A DNA stretch of 64,000 nt from contig NSJX01000012.1 in assembly GCA_002286715.1 (NCBI GenBank), positions 395,916 through 459,915 on the forward strand, in the 5' to 3' direction. Both the position numbers and the translations under genes were made by a program. This stretch comes from Dentipellis sp. KUC8613. Lineage: Eukaryota > Basidiomycota > Agaricomycetes > Russulales > Hericiaceae. Shown here in pieces: positions 45,973 through 57,100 of this stretch; within the stretch, counting starts at the first letter, position 1, and each line of letters begins with the position of its first letter. The notes under the pieces were generated by a model. The model saw nothing but the letters and a program-made list of their open reading frames with translations, was not told where the DNA came from and ran no database searches.

Positions 45973-47083
45973 TCACAGCATCGCAGCATCCGCAGTCTCC
46001 TGCGCGAGCTCCTCCTTTACTTCTGGAACGGTAGACAAGCCAGGTAGGACGACCTTCCATGTTCCCCGCTGTGCGATCGTCCGGCGTACTTGATGCTCGA
46101 CGAGTTCGTGAAGTTTTGGGACGTCCGCGAGGATGGCACGCGACCCGAGCAGTGATTTCGTTTCCAGGTCGAGAGTGAAGGTGGGAGGTATGCTGATAGT
46201 GACAGCTGGTGCGGGGGATGCTGGTGAGGGAGGTGTCAAGACAACCTGCAATTCGTCGTTTAGTATGTGGCTTGCACTGGCGAGACCGTATAGCGCACCC
46301 GCGATGCGAATAAGGATAGCGATATTGTTAGTGACACAGGTAGTCGTGCAAACGCAGACTTGGGATAATTGAAGAGATATGCGGTCGACAGAGAGATAGA
46401 CACAGTGTCGGTGTATGTCAAGTCGAACTCCGTCTGCAAGGAATGTGTGAGCCTCATGTACGATGGGATCGCGAAACGAGGATAGTGTACCTCAGCAGGC
46501 ATGTCACCTTTGCCCGCAGGACGCTTCGCAGTTGCATTGGATAGCCGCGGCGCTGCGCATCCCAAGTCGATGGAGTGCACGTGGATAGTATCCTGACGAG
46601 ATGTCAAGTTCTGGACAGAGGAATGCGGGAATGCGCAAGCGTACGAAAAGCCCAACAGGTCTCATCCGGTTGGCAAACTCCTCCACCTTCACTCGCGCGA
46701 GCTCGTCACCCTCTGGTCCAGAGCAGTCGTTCCGGAGTTTTGAACGATACGCCTCGACGACCTGGAGAAACAAATTCGAATTTGCCGCGAGTGGCCAGTA
46801 GGTATGCACGTACTTGGTTCAGCACCACATTAAACCACTCTGTCGACTCCGGACCGCCTTCTGCGCCGTACTTCTCCTGCTCCGAGAGCAGCTTCTGCGA
46901 CAGCGCAGAAACAACGCGGCTTGTGCGCGGTTGATACGCTGAACCTGCATGGGTATGTCGTGACGAAGAATCGAGAAAAAGATACTTGAGAACGAGGATG
47001 AGGAGGACGAGGATTGACAATTGGCCGAGTATTAATCCCTGGGTGAAGGTGGGCTGGAGCGAGAAGACGTAGTTGTTGCCCAT
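45973..47083 (-). CDS. MMM1: MMM1, ERMES complex subunit
   Basis: ER-anchored subunit of the ER-mitochondria encounter structure that transfers lipids. Start MGNNYVFSLQPTFTQGLILG, then the single transmembrane helix QLSILVLLILVLKYLFL and SMP domain: STEWFNVVLNQ, VVEAYRSKLRND, VHSIDLGCAAPRLSN, TEFDLTYTDTVSISLSTAYL, FNYPKSAFARLPVSLTISLS, VVLTPPSPASPAPAVTISIP and HELVEHQVRRTIAQRGTWKV. Four to five introns. The upstream frame (to 47158) has no ATG, so 47083 is the start. Shares a short promoter with the CDK gene. Confidence 0.93.
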
Positions 47084-47223
47084 CGTCGCACAAGCCGAGG
47101 GCCTGTAACGAAGGAGCGTATTGTCAGGACCAAGACATGTGTTTCTTGACGCCTCCACAACAAGTCGCGTGCGGAGTCTGCCGACACGCGACTTGGCCTC
47201 ATACCACTACACCACCACTCACC

Positions 47224-48715
47224 ATGGCTCAGTCCCTCTCCCGTTCATCCTCCTCGACGCCCTCTCGAAAACGCTCGCGTTGGGATGAAGAAGACGAGGA
47301 TTCTGGGATCTCTGTTCCCCAACCCGCACCGAAGCGGCGCCCGAAGACTAAGACCCGTTCTATCACCGATTCTCCACAACCCACCACTTCCAGTCAATCT
47401 CAATCCCACCGAACACCTTCAAAACACAGCGTATTCGTGCCGCCCAGGACATCTCACCCACCGATATTCTCATCGCGTTCAGTATACAACTATGAGCGAC
47501 TGAACTCCATCGAGGAAGGATCCTATGGCATTGTCTTTCGCGCGAAGGATAAGCAGACCGGCGACATCGTTGCGCTGAAGAAACTCAAATTGGACGAGGA
47601 GAAGCACGGGTTTCCTATAACTGCTTTACGCGAAATCAATGCATTGATGGCTTGTCGACACGAGAATGTCGTACGAATACGAGAGGTGGTGGTTGGCGAT
47701 ACCTTGACGCAGTACGTGGGTAGCTACTAGCCCATCCGACACTTCGAAACACGGTTCCCTTCTCTTGATTCACAGGGTTTTCATAGCCATGGACTTCATT
47801 GAGCACGATTTGAAGACGCTCCTCACACTCATGCCGTCTCCGTTCCTGCAGTCTGAAATCAAGACGCTCATGCTTCAGCTGCTCTCGGCGATTGCGCACT
47901 GTCATTCCAACTGGATTCTCCATCGGGATTTGAAAACTAGCAATCTTCTCATGAACAATAGAGGGACAATCAAGGTTGCAGACTTCGGTCTTGCGAGGCG
48001 ATATGGCGACCCTGTGGGCGTCGGCGGAATGACGCAACTAGTGGTCACTTTGTGGTACAGGCGCGTTCTTTCTCCGTCTATGTGTAGGTTCATGTCTCAT
48101 GTCATGTGCAGAGCTCCCGAGATTCTTATGGGAGCAAAGACTTATTCGACCGCAGTCGACATGTGGTCCGTCGGCTGCATATTCGCCGAGCTCCTCCTGA
48201 AAGAGCCGCTCTTCCAAGCAAAAGGAGAAGTCGAGCTTCTATCTATGATCTTCAAGCTCCTTGGCCCGCCCACCAGCAGCTCATGGCCAGATTACTCTTC
48301 ACTACCTCTAGCGAAAACCATCACCCTCCCTTCCCCGCAGCCCAACCAGTTCCGCCAGAAGTTCCAATATATGACTGCAGCGGGCATCGATCTGCTGATG
48401 TCGCTGCTCACGTATGATCCGGAGAGGAGGATATCTGCGGAAGAGGCTTTGACACATCCTTATTTCAGGTCGGTCATCGCTATCGTAGTTTATGGTTCTC
48501 TCGGTTGAAATTTGTGTTGCACAGCGAGTCGCCGCTCCCGAAACATCCAGACATGTTTGGCTCCTTTCCATCTGCGGCTGCTGGTGAAAAGTGAGATATG
48601 GATTGGCTTTCTACGTGGGATAGAAGCTAATGTGTTCTCCAGGCGACGAAAACCATTCGACAGCCCATCGGCCCCAGCAAGAGACGTGCTACATGCGGAC
48701 ATTGATATGGTCTAA
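47224..48715 (+). CDS. CDK11/CDC2L-type cyclin-dependent kinase
   Basis: Ser/Thr kinase of the PITSLRE group, linked to transcription and splicing. A Ser/Arg/Lys-rich N-terminus contains likely nuclear signals (RKRSRWDEEDED, KRRPKTKT). Kinase motifs: GSYGIVFRAKDKQTGDIVAL (Gly loop and K of ALKKL), GFPITALREINAL (PITALRE helix), MDFIEHDLKTLL, ILHRDLKTSNLLMNNRG, KVADFGLARRYGD, TQLVVTLWYRAPEILMGAKT and VDMWSVGCIFAELL. The intron at 48061-48111 uses a GC donor, since only that choice joins WYR to APE. Full length. Confidence 0.92.
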
Positions 48716-49113
48716 CCCAGATCGAGGTGCTCGAAACGCCGCTAGGTCTTGCAAGGGCGTTGTAATCTTGTGGCTGTCGTGATGGCATGTTGTAGCAGTA
48801 TAGGTGTAGGTATTAGACTGACGAATACTACTGCGCGAGTGCTAACTCAAATTGGACTTCGGTTCATTGCCCTCACTCGGTACGACTTTGAAAGCTCCTC
48901 AGTGCCCAGTCGATGTGAGTACGAGATTCGACGCCCAGGACAAGATCGTAAACAGCATCCATTCAAGTGGCAGGACTTATCGACAGAGCTAGTACATTAA
49001 TAAACAACGAATATAGAGTACGAATATACCAACAGAGCAAAGCAAGAATGGGACGACAGGCAGAAAAACATCATCGATTCGTTACGCGCGTGAAGGCAGT
49101 CAGATCCTCGCGC
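48716..49113. other. Convergent 3' region, CDK and RAP1-like genes
   Basis: About 398 bases between converging genes; no supported frame or motif. Confidence 0.35.
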
Positions 49114-51042
49114 TCACTCCTCGTCTTCTTCAAACGCAGACAGCGCATCGCGCATCTTCTTGAAGCGCGCCCGCGTGCGGTCCATGGCCCCACACTGGTC
49201 GTAGTACTCCTGCACCTCCGCGACCGTGAAACGGAACTCGCGCGCGATGTCCTGGATGGCCTGGTCGACGACGTGCAGCGTCGGCGTCCCGTTCGGCCGC
49301 GGCACGCCCGACATCGGCGGGAACTGCGCCTCGCTTCACAAGGCCTCGTCAGCACGCATATAAAGCAGAAAGAAAACACAACGAACGTGGTCCTCGCCCG
49401 CTTGTTCGCGTCATTCGAACTGTGTTCCTCGCAGACCTTCCTCTTTCCCCACACAGGAGGCGGGTCGTCGCCCACCCTGACCTCCCAGTCTATTTCGTCG
49501 TCCTCGAGCTCGAGCTCTTCCTCTACGGGGCTCTTCCGAAGCAGCATCATCCCCGGGGGAGGCGGCCCCGGCCCGTCCAGCGGGCCGCCACCAGGTGCGG
49601 GCATGTGTCCCATAGGCATGCCGTGTGGATGTGGGTGCATATGGTGCGGAGGGGGCGCATACATACCCGCAGGGATCGGTGCGAGCGGCGGAAGACCTCC
49701 ATGCTGTAACTCGTGTCCGTTCATGTGGACGGGAATCGCGCTATGGACTGGGGGTGCTAGATGGGCGAGGTCTTCGTCGGATGGCCCGGCCCCGGCGTTC
49801 GCGTCGTTCGTCTTGCGCTTTCGGCTACGCTTGGGTTTTTCTTCGGGCTTGCGGACGTAGCCATACTGGCCCTTCTCGCCGAGCGTGGGCTTCTTCTGCT
49901 CTACGATCGCGTTTATCATGATGTCAAGACGGGTCGAATTCTTCTTGTATCGCTCGCGCCAGGACTGCCAGGTATGTCGGCGGACCCAGGCATATTCAGG
50001 GTCATTTTGCTGCATGAGGGTGACATGTCAATCGTTGCCATGTGAAGTGCTCTGCTGAGACATACCATCTCGATCAGCTGCTGGTACAGCCTATTCCCAG
50101 TTCTGCCACCGGTCTCCTTGTACGGGATTTTCGCGGCGATCCAGTTGCACAAACGTTCCTCATCGTCCTCCGTGAACTGCGTGCGCCTGGAAATGACGAC
50201 AGTCGCGAAGTCAGTGCGCAGACAGAGTGATGATGTAATAGGAGAAACGCACTCTTCGCCGGCGCGTCTGCCACCAGGGTTTTTGTAGACCAGCGGAGTG
50301 AACACGAGGGCTCCTTTCTCTACGCACTTCTTCACCCATAGATACGACTCTACGTACTTGTCGGGGACGCCTTGGTAGTTCTTTACGAGGTGCTGGAATA
50401 TGTCGGTGTTGGGATCTGCTAGGATCACTTTGGCAGACTGAGGGGAGGCGGTTGGGTCTCCACCCGAATGCTAGTGCATACGAATCAGTTAGATGCTCAA
50501 AAAACGCGGTAGACTGAGGAAACCCCGACAATAACAGATGAACGCACCATTATTCTCGCACTGAGCGCTGCCCGCGCGTTGATGTTCGCGATACTCGAGT
50601 CGATGTGGAACTTGATGGGCTCTCCACGGTCGAGGAAGATCTGCTTCAAAAGCATGCCCGCAATCTTGCACGCCTCCACATACGAGTACGGCACGAAATG
50701 CCTGTCCGGCCTGTCTCCGCTAGTCCAGCAGAGCCGCAGCCGCTCCGCTTCAGGCGAGCCTGGCTGAATCAGGATGAAACCCTGCCTGGGGACCTTCGAT
50801 TCCACGCGTCCACCGAGTGACTGCAAGTTTTTCATTCTGTCAGAGAGCGCTCCGGGAGATAGACTTGTGATATACGCACAGTTATGGTTTCGCATAATTC
50901 AGCTTGCACTTCCGTCGACAGGTCCTTCTGTATGAAGAACTTGACCGCCATGCCATTGGTGTCTTGAAATATAGGCTGTACGGGTCAACCAGATGCTCCA
51001 GTTAGCTCTACAGAACATGGCAGACATGGATGAATGCACCAT
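49114..51042 (-). CDS. RAP1: RAP1-like telomere protein (BRCT, Myb, C-terminal RCT-like)
   Basis: Closest to fungal Rap1/TERF2IP. BRCT region: MAVKFFIQKDLSTEVQAELC, SLGGRVESKVPRQGFILIQP, FVPYSYVEACKIAGMLLKQI. A second conserved stretch follows (PDKYVESYLWVKKCVEKGAL, VFTPLVYKNPGGRRAGEE). The Myb domain is textbook: FTEDDEERLCNWIAAKIPYK, ETGGRTGNRLYQQLIEM, NDPEYAWVRRHTWQSWRERY. A Pro/His/Met-rich linker leads to HVVDQAIQDIAREFRFTVAE and VQEYYDQCGAMDRTRARFKK, a helical C-terminus like the RCT. The first coding exon appears to be the ATG alone (51042-51040) before an intron; initiation at the ATG within exon 2 is the alternative. Confidence 0.85.
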
Positions 51043-51126
51043 TGTGAAACGACGGCAGCTTGACGAGGGGGAAATGGCCAAGACCTCGTAATGGGGTTGG
51101 GGGTAACGTTCGGATCTAAAATAAGG

Positions 51127-51159
51127 TTAGGGTGCAGCCACTGGGCGCTTAGGTTAGGG
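51127..51159 (+). promoter_or_regulatory. Telomere-type TTAGGG motifs upstream of the RAP1-like gene
   Basis: GGTTAGGG occurs at 51125-51132 and again at 51152-51159, with a partial TTAGG at 51149; on the gene's strand they read CCCTAAC. They lie 85-120 bases upstream of the start codon. TTAGGG is the usual fungal telomere repeat and a binding sequence for telomere/Myb factors. Confidence 0.5.
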
Positions 51160-51306
51160 CTTGCCGACGTGCCGAAAAGTCCCCGCAGCGACGAACTCGA
51201 AGAGAAGCTGCGTGGAGAGCATGCAAGATATTTTATACAACAGAGATAGGTACGTTATATCATTGTATGCGACATGAACATGAGCTGCGGCGTAGGCTCG
51301 CGGTGC

Positions 51307-53159
51307 TCAATATTCGAGAACCTTGCCAGGGTTCATGATCCCCCGGGGATCCAGGACCTCTTTTATCCGCTTCATGAGATCTACCGCAACACCGCTCTTA
51401 GAGTAGTGGATCGCATGCGCCTTCATTGCTCCAAGGCCGTGCTCGGCTGAGATTGACCCATTGTAGGAAGCTGCATCGAACCGACAGCGGTCAACGGCGT
51501 ATAGGTCGGACTTGCAAGAGTGATCACTTACCGACAAGTTCGTACACGAAAGGTTCGAGTGCGGCCTCAATCTCGGGAGAATAGGCCGCGGCAACGACAT
51601 TCAGGTGAAGATTGCCTGTCGGAGAGTGAGCTCGGGAAGAAACCAGAAGTATTTCCATACGCACCGTCACCCACATGGCCGTAGCCAATAACGTGCTTCA
51701 CGGCATCCTCATGCAAAAGCCCGTGCTTCCTGAGGTGTTCACGGGTGATATCCACGACTTCCTTGAACGAAGCCTGGGGAACGGAGATGTCATACTTGTA
51801 CGCCTTGCCTTCTTTTGACACGGCCTCCGTCACACCTTCCCGCAGCTTCCATAGCGCAGCGAACTGCGCTGGTGACTGTGAAAGGACACCAGTGTTGATC
51901 AAAGGAGTATCTGACTCCATAAGGGCTTCTAGCAATGAGTTCAGTTTCTATTTCACCGAAGTATCAGTGTGAGTCGTGGCGGGACGTGAAGAATAGATAA
52001 GTACCTCTTCGTCGTGCTCTTTCTTCCCACCACTTGTCTCGAGCAGCACAAAGCACTCCGCTCCTTCAAGTTCGTCTTCTGCGAGACCCTTCCCTTGGCC
52101 ATGTTTGACAGCAAGGTCGTATGCCTCACGATCGATAAATTCGAAGGCGGACAGGATTTCAGACAAGTGCTGTTTTGCAAGTTTGAAGACGGGGAGCACG
52201 TTCTCGAAACTCGGCAACGCAAGGATGACATTGTTAATGGCCTGCGGTGCCGGCGGAGTTGCGATAGAGACGGCGGTGATGATACCGAGGGTACCCTCTG
52301 CGCCAATGAACAACTGTTTGAGGTCGTAGCCTATCGAGCATGAGAGGGGTGTTTGGGGAGGAAAGATGACGCATACCGGTGTTGTCTTTTCGGAGAGTTG
52401 AAAGGTTATTGAGGATGGTTCCGTCTGGAAGAACGACCTCCAAGCCAAGTACCGACCCATGCAAAGTGCCATAACGAAGCAAACGCAGGCCGCCTGCATT
52501 CGTTGCAACGTTTCCGCCAATTTGACAACTACAGAGTCTGTAAGCACAAGACAGGAGCACGAACGGAACGGCGTAACGCACCTGCCCTTAGCACCCAGAT
52601 CAAGAGGCATTATGTGGTTGTGAGGCGCAATGTACTCCGAAAGGGATTCGAGTATGCAGCCGGCATCGGCGACCAAAGCACCTGCGAGTCATGCAATTAG
52701 CTCGGTATAGTCAAAAATGAACGCTCTTTGCGCACCAGAAACAGGATCAAATGACCGAACTTTCGACATGTTCCCCAAGCTGATGACCAGCTCGTCGCGA
52801 ATAGGGACGCTTCCACCCACCAGGCCCGTATTCCCACCTTGAGGGACAACGCCGATCCTGTGGTCATAACACCACTTCATGATATCGCTGACCTGCTTCG
52901 TCGTCTGGGGTCGTAATACTGTCGTCGACCGCCCATGGTACTTGCCCATCCAATCATTGTTAAACGGCTCCAACTCCGAGGCAGAGGCAGAAGGCGGCGA
53001 GAGGGTCGTGAGGATGGCATTCGGTGGGAGGATTTTCGCGAAGTGAGCAATGTCGGCAGGCGTGACCGAGTTCAGGGGGTGTTTTGAAGACCCAGCGGTG
53101 TGCTGCCAGCGGCGAGCTGAGGCGCCAGTGAGCCTGGTTAGTGACCGGGACGTGAGCAT
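51307..53159 (-). CDS. Mitochondrial D-2-hydroxyglutarate dehydrogenase (FAD-linked)
   Basis: Oxidises D-2-hydroxyglutarate (or D-lactate) using FAD. The N-terminus [20 protein letters not shown] is a mitochondrial presequence. FAD-binding type 4 region: [118 protein letters not shown] and [21 protein letters not shown]-terminal region: [34 protein letters not shown] and [20 protein letters not shown], ending [28 protein letters not shown] favours D2HGDH (Dld2 type) over cytochrome D-lactate dehydrogenase. Eight or so exons. Confidence 0.92.
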
Positions 53160-54161
53160 GGTGCAGGAGGATATGACGGTGCGAGAGAGCGCAAGTCGGC
53201 TCCAGCCGACCCGCGCGATCGTTTCGGGAGACTCTCAGCTTTCGGTCTCTAAACCTTTCCCAAGACCCCTCAGGCAGCGTTCACTGGCACTTGTTCTCGA
53301 GGTTCCGACCGCAGAGTTACCAACGGCGGTTAACACGCGAGCGCTCTGAACATTGCGCGTATCAGCGGTAAGTTATTCGACATTACCTGGCGTACTATTG
53401 AAAGTTGGACTGCGTCATATTCATAGGCAGTTCGCCGCGTTCTCTCCGCTCTTTAGGGACTGTGGCACTTTGTTCGCTACTGCCCGACGGGGTAACACAG
53501 GTTGTACTTGGTCTCCTAAACGAAACATAGTCGGAATCAGGGCGCTGCTTCACCTTTAGGACGCGTCGGGTCGTGCCAGTGCGCGCCTTCCTTCACGTAT
53601 TACATCGACTTCGACAGCTGACCACCCTCGATGTTCCGCAGTTGTACCTCTTCGTCCACGAGCTCGTGGTATCACTGTCTTGATTTCTACAGCACCATAC
53701 ATTTGTGAGCTCCGTCCTTGTTTGTCTCGACGTCACTTCTAGAGCGCGTGGGATTTGCTTCAGCCTGGCGCGTTCAACTCCCTTGTCTATTACCGAACGG
53801 CCGCACATATTCTCAACTCCCCACCTCAAGAGTGACACGTACTTGGTTTATTGCGTCACGGTCGCCTTCCGTCCCACTAGCTGCGTGCCGTGGATTTATA
53901 GCAAATAGGTGAGTTACAGCATGTGCCAACTTCCCGAGGATCACATAGGTTGTGCCAAATGACGCGGAACATATCCTCTACCTCTCATATAATTATTGTG
54001 TTGAATTTGATTGTTAACCATGGTGACTAGCAACTGTATTGTATACCACAGGGCTCCCGGATAAACAGCCTCTCATCTTGTAAGTACTCATTCTGTTGAT
54101 ATTTAACTAATATCTGACTGACTTCATGTCCTGTGTACAATGCAAGTCTGCTTGCAACATC
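53160..54161. other. 1-kb gene-free stretch entering the AT-rich island
   Basis: The first part, next to the D2HGDH start, is promoter; it holds a perfect inverted repeat GTCGGCT-CC-AGCCGAC at 53195-53210. No frame in 53250-53950 looks like protein and I see no tRNA. From about 53930 base composition turns AT-rich. A probable 5'UTR intron of the next gene starts with GTAAGTACTC (about 54080). Confidence 0.45.
53195..53210. promoter_or_regulatory. CGG-N6-CCG palindrome upstream of D2HGDH
   Basis: Perfect 7+7 inverted repeat with a 2-base centre, 36-51 bases before the start codon. It includes CGG-N6-CCG, a spacing recognised by dimeric Zn2Cys6 regulators; it could equally be a 5'UTR hairpin. 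Confidence 0.35.
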
Positions 54162-57100
54162 ATGGATGTGGAAATCATTGATGTAGATGCATTACCAGAT
54201 ATAAAGCGAAGGTCACCACCTCGTGCCTATATGAATCTAATATCTTCTGATGAGGAGCAGGAGCCTGTCAAGAAAGAGGTGAGTTCTGCAATTTGTCATC
54301 TGTGCTCCACTCATGCAACTTATTCAACACAGAGACTATCAGAATTGAGGAAGACTGTTGAGGAAAAATATAATAGTGGCAAGAAGAGAAGTGCAACTCA
54401 AAGGCTGGCCAAGTCTAAGTCCAAGAGGGCCAAGACTGGAGCAGGGCCATCCCATATAGCTCAGCAACTTGGGACAGGCTCAAATCCCATTTCAATTGAT
54501 TCTGATTCTGATGATAATCCTGTTGAACTTGTGAGATTCATATTTATCTTGGTTGACTGGTTCAAATATTGACTATATATTGAAGCTGTCCATGAATGTG
54601 GACACAAGCATGGATTTAGCTGAGGAGTTTATACACCCTGAATCCCCCACATTTCCTCCATCCCCTTCACCTCCAACAGACTCTGAAGATGAATATTCCC
54701 AAATTCATGCTGCATTTCAGCTTGATAACAATGCAAATGTGAGTGCACTTGCTCTGAATGAACATCAAATCACTCAGTGGAAGTTATCTAGTGGAAATCA
54801 AAATTATCAAGATCATCTAGTGAAGAATCTATGTTGGCCAGTCCCAGGTCAAAATATCAGTTCAAATCACCTTTGGATACTATGAGTAGTAAATTACTTG
54901 ATGCACTGCCAAGAATTCCCAAGTTGGATGCACATGAAGGGCCTTGGTTTTGGGATGTGGTATGAAATTTTATCCAGCATTGATGCCATTTCTGACACTG
55001 TTAAAGGCAAAAGAGCATATAGGCTCCTCACAGAAACCTCATCAGCCCAAGACAGCCTATGAATGGGGATATAAGAGAGGCTCATTGTTTAAAGAGCTCT
55101 GCTATGATTCTTTGGTTCAGGTTGGTTCATTTAGGCAAGCTGGTGGCTGTGAGTTGTATTGCCTTTATGGTTTAATTTATGTTGCCTGAATATATCTTCT
55201 TGCAGCAATCAATAGGGTCTCACAGTCAGCAGGTGTCATTGGAATTTCCAGTGCTACACCTGGTGGAGGCCCAGATGAGGATACATGTAGGTCAAATTTT
55301 AATTTTCACTAGATTCATAATTTGAGATGATCTTTGCAGCCTCAGCTGTTGATCCACAAAATAGGGAGGGTACTTTGCAAATCTGGATAGATGGACAAAG
55401 TGAGTTCACTTGCATCAAATACAGCAATTTCTGAATGTGCCAAAATGTATAGATCATATTCTCAGTGAACATGCTAATGTACAAACATTCAACAACAGAG
55501 GTATGTCTGATAATCATAATGCAACAAAATTGTTCTGATGACAATGTGTATTTATCTAGTACAGCAGAAATTTTATACTGTCCATGATGTTGAGTTTGAC
55601 CCTCACAGGTCTAGGTTCCTGCAATCTATTCTAAGAATATATCACTAACAGGACTCTGGTATCTTTTCTTTTTTCGGCAGACCTCACATATTTGCATCTA
55701 CTGGAGATGATTGCATAACAAGATTGTGGAAAATCTCTTCTGAGAGCAGACTTGCCTCTCCAAGAAGAACAAGTGAGTTTATTTATTTGAGATTTAGTCA
55801 GGAATCATTCTCATAATTGTTGTAGTCAATTTTCCAGATGCCCCTCATGATCTTCACTACAACCCTTATGATTTTAAGCTTGCCATAACCTGTCTTGATG
55901 GGTATGTCTCCTTTTACCTTCTCACTTAAAAATACTCATGTTTTTTTTTAGCTGCATATATGTTTATCCAGATCCTGTGACAAATCTGGCCCATCATACA
56001 TTCCCCCTTGCTCCTGGAGTTAGGCACAGTGCTGGTGCCATGGTGTGGGGGCACAATGACACAGCACACCATATATTTGCCTCCTCTGAGCCAAAGGACC
56101 CCAGTGATGATGAGGGTTATCACAAGGTCTTTGATATTGGGAAGTTGGATGTTGCATATGAGCTGGATGCCAAGGAGAGTGGTGATGGGATGGCTATAAC
56201 TTCAACAGGTATGTGTCTTCCTTTTCTGCATGTCAAACACAAATTTTATCTTGTCTAATTTTAGGCCAGCAACTTGCCCTCCTCACTCATGCTGAAGACT
56301 CTCACAAGCTCAGGATATATGATGTAGGGCACAAGAGAGGCAGACATGTGGCCTCAGTCCTGCTTGAACCATTCAGCTTCTCCTGCCCAGATTCTCTGTG
56401 GCCAGATGGGGAAGTCACATCTGCCTCCTTCAGCCCTGATGATATGCTCCTCTCAGTTGCTCGGAATGACAACACCCTGCATGTGTATGACACTCGATTT
56501 CTGGGCAAAGGGCCTTGCTGCAAGTTTGTACATTGGGGTGAGGAGAGGAGTGTGGATACTGGATGGGGTATAACTGGGGCAATTTGGGTGCAGTCTTGGA
56601 ATAGGAAGGGGCTGGGGATTGTAAGTGGGGGCAATGATGGTGGGTTTCTCTTGATATTTGCATTTAAGGAATTTTCACTTATAGTTTGTTTAGGTTGTGT
56701 GAGATTGTGGGATGTGCAGTGCTCAGATGAGGATCTGAATAATGGGCAGGTTCTCACTCAGACAAGTTATGATATTGGGCATTTTTCTATTGGTGATAAA
56801 CACAAGGGTGAAAAGCCTTTGGTTGTGTAAGTTGCTGATTTTCCTTTCATGTATTCATACAACTGACAATTACATCTCAGTGGAGATAATGGTGCAACAG
56901 TATCTATTTATGATTGGACAGCAGACTTGGAAAATCAGGTACCCTAGTATTTGAGAGCATTATCTGTATTTATTGTCTTGATTGCTTGTCAATGTCTTGG
57001 AGGGTTCAATGTCTTGGAGGATTCAATTGCATGGTTGAGAATCACAAATGATCCATTGACTGTCAGATACAAAGCATGGCTTGCATTTTTAATGATAATA

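Noticed and set aside
53250..53950. A tRNA or small gene in the 1-kb gap
   Set aside because: I looked for B-box-like GGTTCGANTCC and cloverleaf pairing and found none; short frames there have no protein-like features.
54162..56947. WD40 gene as a mutated pseudogene
   Set aside because: Despite complete CpG loss, every exon joins in frame at good GT/AG sites and no premature stop is needed.
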